Assembly: GCA_022702705.1 (NCBI GenBank)
Contig: CM040425.1
Coordinates: 1,426,001 to 1,490,000, forward strand
Length of the DNA stretch: 64,000 nucleotides
DNA from: Papilionanthe hookeriana x Papilionanthe teres
Taxonomy: Eukaryota > Streptophyta > Magnoliopsida > Asparagales > Orchidaceae
Direction: 5' to 3'
Part shown: positions 58,710 to 64,000 of the stretch, piece after piece
Layout of the letters: every line of letters starts with the position of its first letter
Numbering within the stretch: the stretch's first letter is position 1
Notes under the pieces: model-generated
The model's database searches: none
Seen by the model: only the letters and a program-made list of their open reading frames with translations
Told to the model about the DNA's origin: nothing
Translations under genes and position numbers: made by a program

Positions 58710-59990
58710 ATGGAAGCCCCAAAGCTGATTTTCTCCTTCACCAATGGACTAGACCTCGCCGTTTACAAGGATGAGCTGCCCACGATGGGATCATCCGGTT
58801 TGGACGAGGATTTGAGAACACAAATGTCAAGATCGGCGACGTTACTCTCTTCGCAGCGATGGACGAAGTGTCGAAGCGAGAAACCCATGATTGAGTTCAA
58901 CCTTAAATCGACTCGAGAATTTCCTCCTCTGCAAAGGGTTCCAGTGAGAGGAGTACCGCTGTCCATAGAAGGACCGTTATCTCTACCCCCACTGGTCCAG
59001 TCGTCTTCGCACCTACCCCTGCTCCCGCCAAGCGAAGGGGAAGGAAGTTCGAGTTTGTAACGAGCATGTTGCGCGTGGAGGGTACGGATTTCCGTGCAAG
59101 ATCTTCGTTTTTGAAATTGGGTCCGGCTCAAGGGTTCCACCCCTAACACGGACTCAGAGGAGAAACAAAGGCAGGAAGATTGCCAGGAAGGCCAGAGCTG
59201 TTGAAGTCGCTTTCTTAGAAGAAATCCCTGAGTACACACCACTACTTGAATACATACCATTGTCTGAGTATACACCCCTTTTGGAAGGAAGTAGATTCCA
59301 TCCCCTTCACGCCACGGTCGACGAGGAAAACGTCCGCGAGATTGCCTCTACATTACCTCGACCCGCATATTACGGCGACAACGGAAAGAAAAGGGCTAGG
59401 GTTACACCACTTGCCCGACTACGGAGCTGTGATTGAGAAGTTAGCAAAGAAAGAGAGATGCCTCGTATCGGAAATTTTAAGAAGGATAGGGCGGGTGCCG
59501 GCCAAATCCCGTCTTGGGCCGCGAGTAGAATCTCGCTATCAGTTGCGGAAGAGCCTAATAAGAAGATGAAGGCTAGTCCATTTGTTGTTGTTTCGGGTTT
59601 ACGGATCGGGGAGGATACCACCTTCCGACGATTCGGTCGACGGACCATCGGTCCTAGGCCTTCTACCGCTAGAAGGATGGTATGGCGTCCCACTACCGGC
59701 CGATTAAGGCCGAAACAACGACCGGAAAGGAAAGTCTCGTCGGGAGACTTGAGTCCGAGGAAAGTGCTACCGCGATAAAGGGAACTCATGAGAAAGAAAC
59801 TCGACGGTTATCACATGACAAGCTGCGAGGATGTGCGAGAAAAGGCCATTAGAAGACGCTATGGAAAAGTTAAGAGCGATATTCGTCGACTAGCAAGGGA
59901 AAGAGAAGAGAAGTTCGGAGATGAAGTTGACTCGTCGAGTTCATGGATGATGAGTATGCGAGAAATTAACATGGTAGAAACATGAGCTTC
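58710..59990 (+). CDS. ORF1-like gene upstream of gag, E3 (frames broken)
   Basis: Same start as E2 (MEAPKLIFSFTNGLDLAVYK) at 58710. Later pieces in three frames: KFEFVTSML and FLKLGPAQGFHP (about 59050-59140), EILRRIGRVPAKSRLGPRV (about 59470-59530), then a basic, charged end (KSDIRRLAREREEKFGDEV, about 59868-59925). No domain recognised. Indel positions differ from those in E2, so each copy helps to read the other. Confidence 0.5.
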
Positions 59991-60041
59991 GTCGGCTTCA
60001 CGAGGTGCTCCTGCGGCCAGTGAAGAGAGGAGCCGGAAGTA

Positions 60042-61378
60042 ATGAGGAGGCAGCTTCAAGAGAAAGATGATACGATTGCCCAAATGGCAAAAAGGATGGA
60101 AGAGATGGCTGTAGCCTTAGCCACTCTCCAGAGTCAAGTTCAACCCCAAAGGGAAACACCCCCAGTAGTCATTCACATTGTAGACGGAGGAAAGGAGATT
60201 ACATCCGTCAACGGGGATGATCAATTAAAGAAGGATGCAACACAAAGCATGATTCCGGAGAAGGATATTAAGAGCTTGGTGGAACGGCGAGTGCGAGAAG
60301 CCTTGGCACAATCGAAGAGCGGGACATCCATTTGGACGGGTAGACCTTACCACGAAGAATTCGATGACGTCCAATATCCAAAAGGCTTCGTACCACCTCC
60401 GTTCAAGACCTTTGATGGAGGAAACCCTCGGCGGCATGTTGCACATTTTCGTGCCGGTTGTTGCAACGCCGGCGGAAGTGATGCTTTACTCTTCGACAAT
60501 TTGTCGGCGACTCGTCGGGGATCGCCTTTGATTGGTATGCGGAATTACCAAACGGTTCGGTGAAGACATTTTCGGAATTAGAGAACCTCTTCATCGAGCG
60601 ATTTGCGGAGCTCGGCACCACATCACTATAGGTGATTTAGTGGTAGAGAAGCGAAGCCGAATGAAACCTTGGTGGACTACATACTTCGATGGAGGAACCT
60701 AAGTATGAAGTGTGAGCCACGATTACAAGAACGGCATGCGATCGGCATTTTACTTAAAAGCATCCATGGCCCGATAGCACTTCTCCTCGAGGGATTTACT
60801 TATTAAGACTTTCGAGAAGTTGTTAAGCAAGGCCGGAAGCTTGCAAGAGGAGGCGAAGCAATTAAGTTTCACAGATAAAACGAGACAAACGAAGCCGTGA
60901 AAACTTTTGAAAAGAAGTCCGGGATCGTCGCAGCGATCGATAAAGGCAAGCAACCGATACAAATATCGTCGAACGGCGCGGCAACCTCGACGGAATTACC
61001 GGCAACCCCGACCCGGTTATCGGTCATCTCGACGGTATGAACAACCGCCTCATCCACAACGTACGTTGAGGGAGCTTCGAGCGAGGAGTATCCGTTCAAG
61101 AATGAGGCGGTGCCGAAAATGTTCCGCGAGTCTGATGAAGACTCCGGATTTCCAGCTGCCGGAACACAAAAGACCGGAAGAAGTCGACAAGAGAGGTGAT
61201 CCCGACTTTTGCCCTTACCGCAGGATGCTTAGGCACAAAATGGAAGATTGTATTACCTTCGAGAGTTGGCTCGACGACGATCTTCGGAAGGGGAATATAA
61301 CGATCCCGAAAGAATACATGAAGGAACCCCGAAAGGAGGTTCCGTCGATGTTATCTCGACGGATTTCATCGTTCCGAT
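60042..61378 (+). CDS. gag, E3
   Basis: The open frame 60042-60563 has the coiled-coil-like start (MRRQLQEKDDTIAQMAKRME), TLQSQVQPQRETPPVVIHIV (CAA kept where E2 has a stop), SIWTGRPYHEEFDDVQYPKG and FKTFDGGNPRRHVAHFRAG. A frameshift at about 60495 scrambles the DWYAELPNGS part. The basic second half (60907-61378) has the zinc-knuckle-like CPYRRMLRHKMEDC at 61210-61251; compared with E2, His and Gly are both Arg, so metal binding would be impaired if these bases are right. Confidence 0.7.
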
Positions 61379-62080
61379 AGATCCCTATGCGGCCGATGAT
61401 GGATGGACTACCGCTTGGACAAAGTCTTCGAAGAAGGTTTTAGATCACATCCAAGCCGCTTCGGTGCGAGCTTCGATTCGGAGTTCGAAAACTGTCAAGT
61501 CGGCGCTATCACTTGCGATAGAAGAATAACCTCAACAAGAGACAATTGAAGAAAAGAAGAAAATTGACGAAGAAGAGAAGATCGAGGCTCCTAAGGCAAG
61601 ACTAGGGGCTGCTTATCCTAGGATAGTTGTTTTCGATTCGGGGGAGAAATCCCTCGAACCTCTGACTCTGTATGATTATCCGCCCACTCCGGTGGGATCT
61701 TATAATGATGAGGGTTATGGCGTTGGCTACGTTTTGATCTGTTTCTAACGATTACGTAACTAGCGACAATCAACCTAATCCGGACGTCGATTCCGATACA
61801 AATAACAATTCTCGAATCATACACAATCTCGACGATCACAATGACGAAGAAGACATCCACCGGGGAGGCTACGAGAGTTCGACGAAGCAACGAATCTATT
61901 TGCGAGTTTCGAGGAGCTCCGATCACAATAGAGTTAGAGCCTTCGGACTCCGAAGCTAATCTCGAAGAATCTGTCATTCCAATTCGAAGGAGACACCGAG
62001 CAAACTCGATGCTAAACTTAGAAGAAATCACGAAGTCAACTTAAGAAGTGGAAGAGTTCTACCTCCGAGAATGGGTCCAA
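61379..62080 (+). CDS. gag C-terminal / linker to protease, E3
   Basis: Frame 61248-61529 gives GGSVDVISTDFIVPIDPYAA; it ends at a TAA where E2 has CAA. Further pieces: PRIVVFDSGEKSLEPLTLYD (about 61615-61675), SICEFRGAPITIELEPSD (about 61890-61950) and the VNLRSGRVLPPR stretch (about 62036). Acidic linker without an enzymatic motif. Confidence 0.5.
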
Positions 62081-62890
62081 AAGACAAAGGAAAGCGGTGG
62101 TTGTTCGGGAAGAACCAACCCGGCGAGAAGAGATACCCATTCGAGAAGAAAATGAGGCACATGAAAACAAAGTGGACTACGATGTGCTAGCCCATCTTAG
62201 GAAACTACCGGCCAGGCGAGCATCTACGACGCTCTCATCTTATCAAAGGAGATGAGAGAAGCTCTGATCAAAGCCTTACTTGATCCAGAAATTTGCTTAG
62301 CTCAAATGGCCGGAGAGTCCTTAGATGAGGTTTGCTCATTAAAGGAACAGCGAGGAGTTACCTTCACGGACAATGATCTACTACTTGGGACGACGGACCA
62401 CAACCGACCCTTGTACATTTCGATTACTGATTGGGAAGTTTACACTCTCCAGAGTATTGGTGGATCCTGGAGCATCAATCAATATAATGAATCTCCGAAC
62501 GCTAGCATACTTGGAAATTGATGCTCGTGAGCTCGAAGCAGACAAAATGTTATTAAGAGGATTCAACCAGAAAGGAGAAAGAGCCCTCGGGTCAATAACA
62601 CTGCTAATGAAGACCGGTGACTTAGCAAAGACAACCGCGAAATTTCACATAATTGATTCAGAGACGTCGTTCAACGCTCTACTGGGCCGACCATGGATAC
62701 ATGAAAACCGGATGGTACCATCATCTCTACATCAATGCATCGAAGTACTACGATGGAGGGGAACGAGTGCATTAATGGTGACTTACAACCGTTCTCCAGT
62801 ACATGAAATCGGAATCCATGAAGATGCGGCTTATTATGCACCTCCGAAGAAAACAATCTTCTCCGAGAGATACCATAACAAATGAAGCAA
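62081..62890 (+). CDS. Aspartic protease, E3
   Basis: MREALIKALLDPEICLAQMA (62252), then in the 62373 frame FRLLIGKFTLSRVLVDPGAS with the catalytic Asp, INIMNLRTLAYLEIDARELE, LRGFNQKGERALGSITLLMK and NALLGRPWIHENRMVPSSLH: an uninterrupted protease core, better preserved than in E2. The frame shifts after about 62745. Confidence 0.7.
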
Positions 62891-63800
62891 AGGAAATTTG
62901 GGACAACGAAGAACCTGAAATTCTAGTCCAACGAGTCACTCACCACTCCCTTACGGCGAGATGGTGAAGGTTTCTCCACAACTCGCATCCGAGGTCGAGG
63001 CCGGGGACGAGGTCGTGGCAGAGACGTTAGGACGATTGGACGGAGGAAACCGGCCATCAATGTTGATTGGGAAGATAGTTCGAAGAAGAAAAAGAAATCA
63101 AACAAGAAGCGGCGACAATAAGTCGGAAGAAGCCGCAATTCGGAATCCCTCTCGAAGGATGAAAGAAACGAAGAATATAAATCGATGTACGAGAAGATTA
63201 ACCACTATGTACATACTATGACCACGACCCCGATCCATTCTAATAAGATCGAAGGTATGGAGGTCGAAGAGGTACGTAGCGGTGGTGCGAAGCCCATCGA
63301 AATTCTACCGTGGTGCTCCTTCCTCCAAAGCCGAAAATAATGTACAATTTGAAGATGCTACTTCATCGAATTAATGGAATTGCCTTTTGAGTGGTACTCT
63401 CCCTGTGTTCAAAATTTAATTCAGCGTGGTTTCTTACCTCGACAATGGACAAAAGGTCGATCACAACATTTTGAAAAATTATGGAATAACTCCGGTCGTC
63501 CACTCAATGCAAAACATGGTCTCGGATTCGGCACAGTAGGATCAGTTGACGGTACTGAATTTTGCATGGTTGTCACTTGCGAGTCTAATGAAAACTGCAT
63601 GGAAACTACGAGAGGAACTCGAAGATTTACAAATTGGAGACGCTCCACCGGAGTTCGAAGAAGAGATCAAATCTATAATAGATGAGTTAACGGAAGTTAA
63701 CTTAGGTACGAGCGAAGAACCTAGACCTACCTTTGTTAGCTCTTTACTCGATAAAGAAGACTCCGAAGAAATAATTAAGTTATTAATAGAATTTAAAGAG
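62891..63800 (+). CDS. Protease-RT spacer with Arg-Gly-rich patch, E3
   Basis: Arg-Gly-rich codons at about 62984-63025 parallel E2. 63374-63685 repeats MELPFEWYSPCVQNLIQRGF and HGLGFGTVG; 63546-63824 reads LEDLQIGDAPPEFEEEIKSI and EEPRPTFVSSLLDKEDSEEI. Several frame changes. Confidence 0.5.
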
Positions 63801-64000
63801 CTGTTTTGCTTGGAGCTACGATGAAATGCCGAGTTTAGCTCCGGAGGTCGCGATCCATAAGCTAGGAGTGGATCCTGCTACGTTCCGGTCAAACAAGGTC
63901 CCGAGAAGAATGCGTCTAGAAATCGAACAACAAGTCATAGCTGAAGTTAAAAAGCTAATAGACGCTAAATTTGTCAGTGAAGAACAATACCCGACTTTGT
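63801..64000 (+). CDS. Reverse transcriptase N-terminus, E3 (cut by window end)
   Basis: Readable pieces: SYDEMPSLAPEVAI-like (about 63815), KLGVDPA, VPRRMRLEIEQQVIAEVKKL (about 63895-63955) and DAKFVSEEQYP at the edge. The catalytic part is outside the window. Confidence 0.6.

Larger units (their letters stand above)
50533..64000 (+). mobile_element. Element E3, Tat/Ogre-like, cut by window end
   Basis: Uses the LTR at 50533-58203 as its 5' LTR. The body from 58204 repeats E2 in the same order with very high similarity up to the start of RT at 64000. Together E2 and E3 form LTR-body-LTR-body, a head-to-tail tandem with a shared LTR, the usual product of unequal recombination between LTRs. 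Confidence 0.75.

Overview
This is a gene-poor, AT-rich stretch of a plant nuclear genome, probably pericentromeric or other repeat heterochromatin. I found no host gene and no RNA gene. Everything recognisable belongs to LTR retrotransposons of the Ty3/gypsy superfamily. Two groups occur. One is Athila-like, with LTRs of about 1.4-1.9 kb beginning TGATA, a tRNA-Asp-type primer binding site and a T(T)GGGGG-type polypurine tract. The other is Tat/Ogre-like, with LTRs of about 6.6-7.7 kb, a TGGCGACTC-type primer binding site, a second RNase H before integrase and a repeat-rich 3' UTR. The plant assignment rests on these lineages; the species cannot be told.

Layout. 1-2106: 5' end of an Athila-like element on the minus strand that runs off the left edge. 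2107-5411: unassigned DNA with a 40-bp W-box-like repeat and a ~170-bp tandem repeat. 5412-5580: inverted LTR fragment. 5581-10780: 3' half of an Athila-like element on the plus strand, with a degenerate 'putative plant transposon protein' gene, polypurine tract and LTR. 10788-26410: element E1, in which that LTR and its primer binding site lead straight into a 5'-truncated Tat/Ogre-like gag-pol, ending in a Tat-type 3' LTR. 26411-31314: unresolved DNA, a solo-like Athila LTR, a hAT/MITE-like end and a truncated Athila LTR. 31315-33203: a large inverted repeat of LTR leader sequence. 32181-50532: 5' LTR and body of element E2. 50533-58203: a full-length LTR shared by E2 (its 3' LTR) and E3 (its 5' LTR). 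58204-64000: body of E3, cut by the window edge at reverse transcriptase.

Coding order in the Tat-type elements: an ORF1-like leader gene, gag with a zinc-knuckle-like motif, protease, reverse transcriptase, RNase H, a second RVT_3-type RNase H, integrase, then an additional ORF. That last ORF is the most interesting item. In both E1 (16513-17942) and E2 (46578-48055) it encodes a basic N-terminal region followed by an AlkB-type Fe(II)/2-oxoglutarate dioxygenase domain, closest by eye to plant ALKBH9/ALKBH10 RNA m6A demethylases, with the HxD motif, the distal His and the C-terminal basic motif still readable. A retrotransposon lineage seems to have captured an RNA-demethylase-like gene and kept it after the LTRs and 3' UTRs of the copies had diverged.

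E1 is clearly dead (RT YVDD and the first integrase Asp are changed). E2 and E3 are young and similar to each other, but full of one-base indels. These indels fall mostly at CAG/CTG/CG sites, which looks more like a systematic sequencing problem at methylated CHG sites than real decay, so reading frames in E2/E3 should be judged with that in mind.
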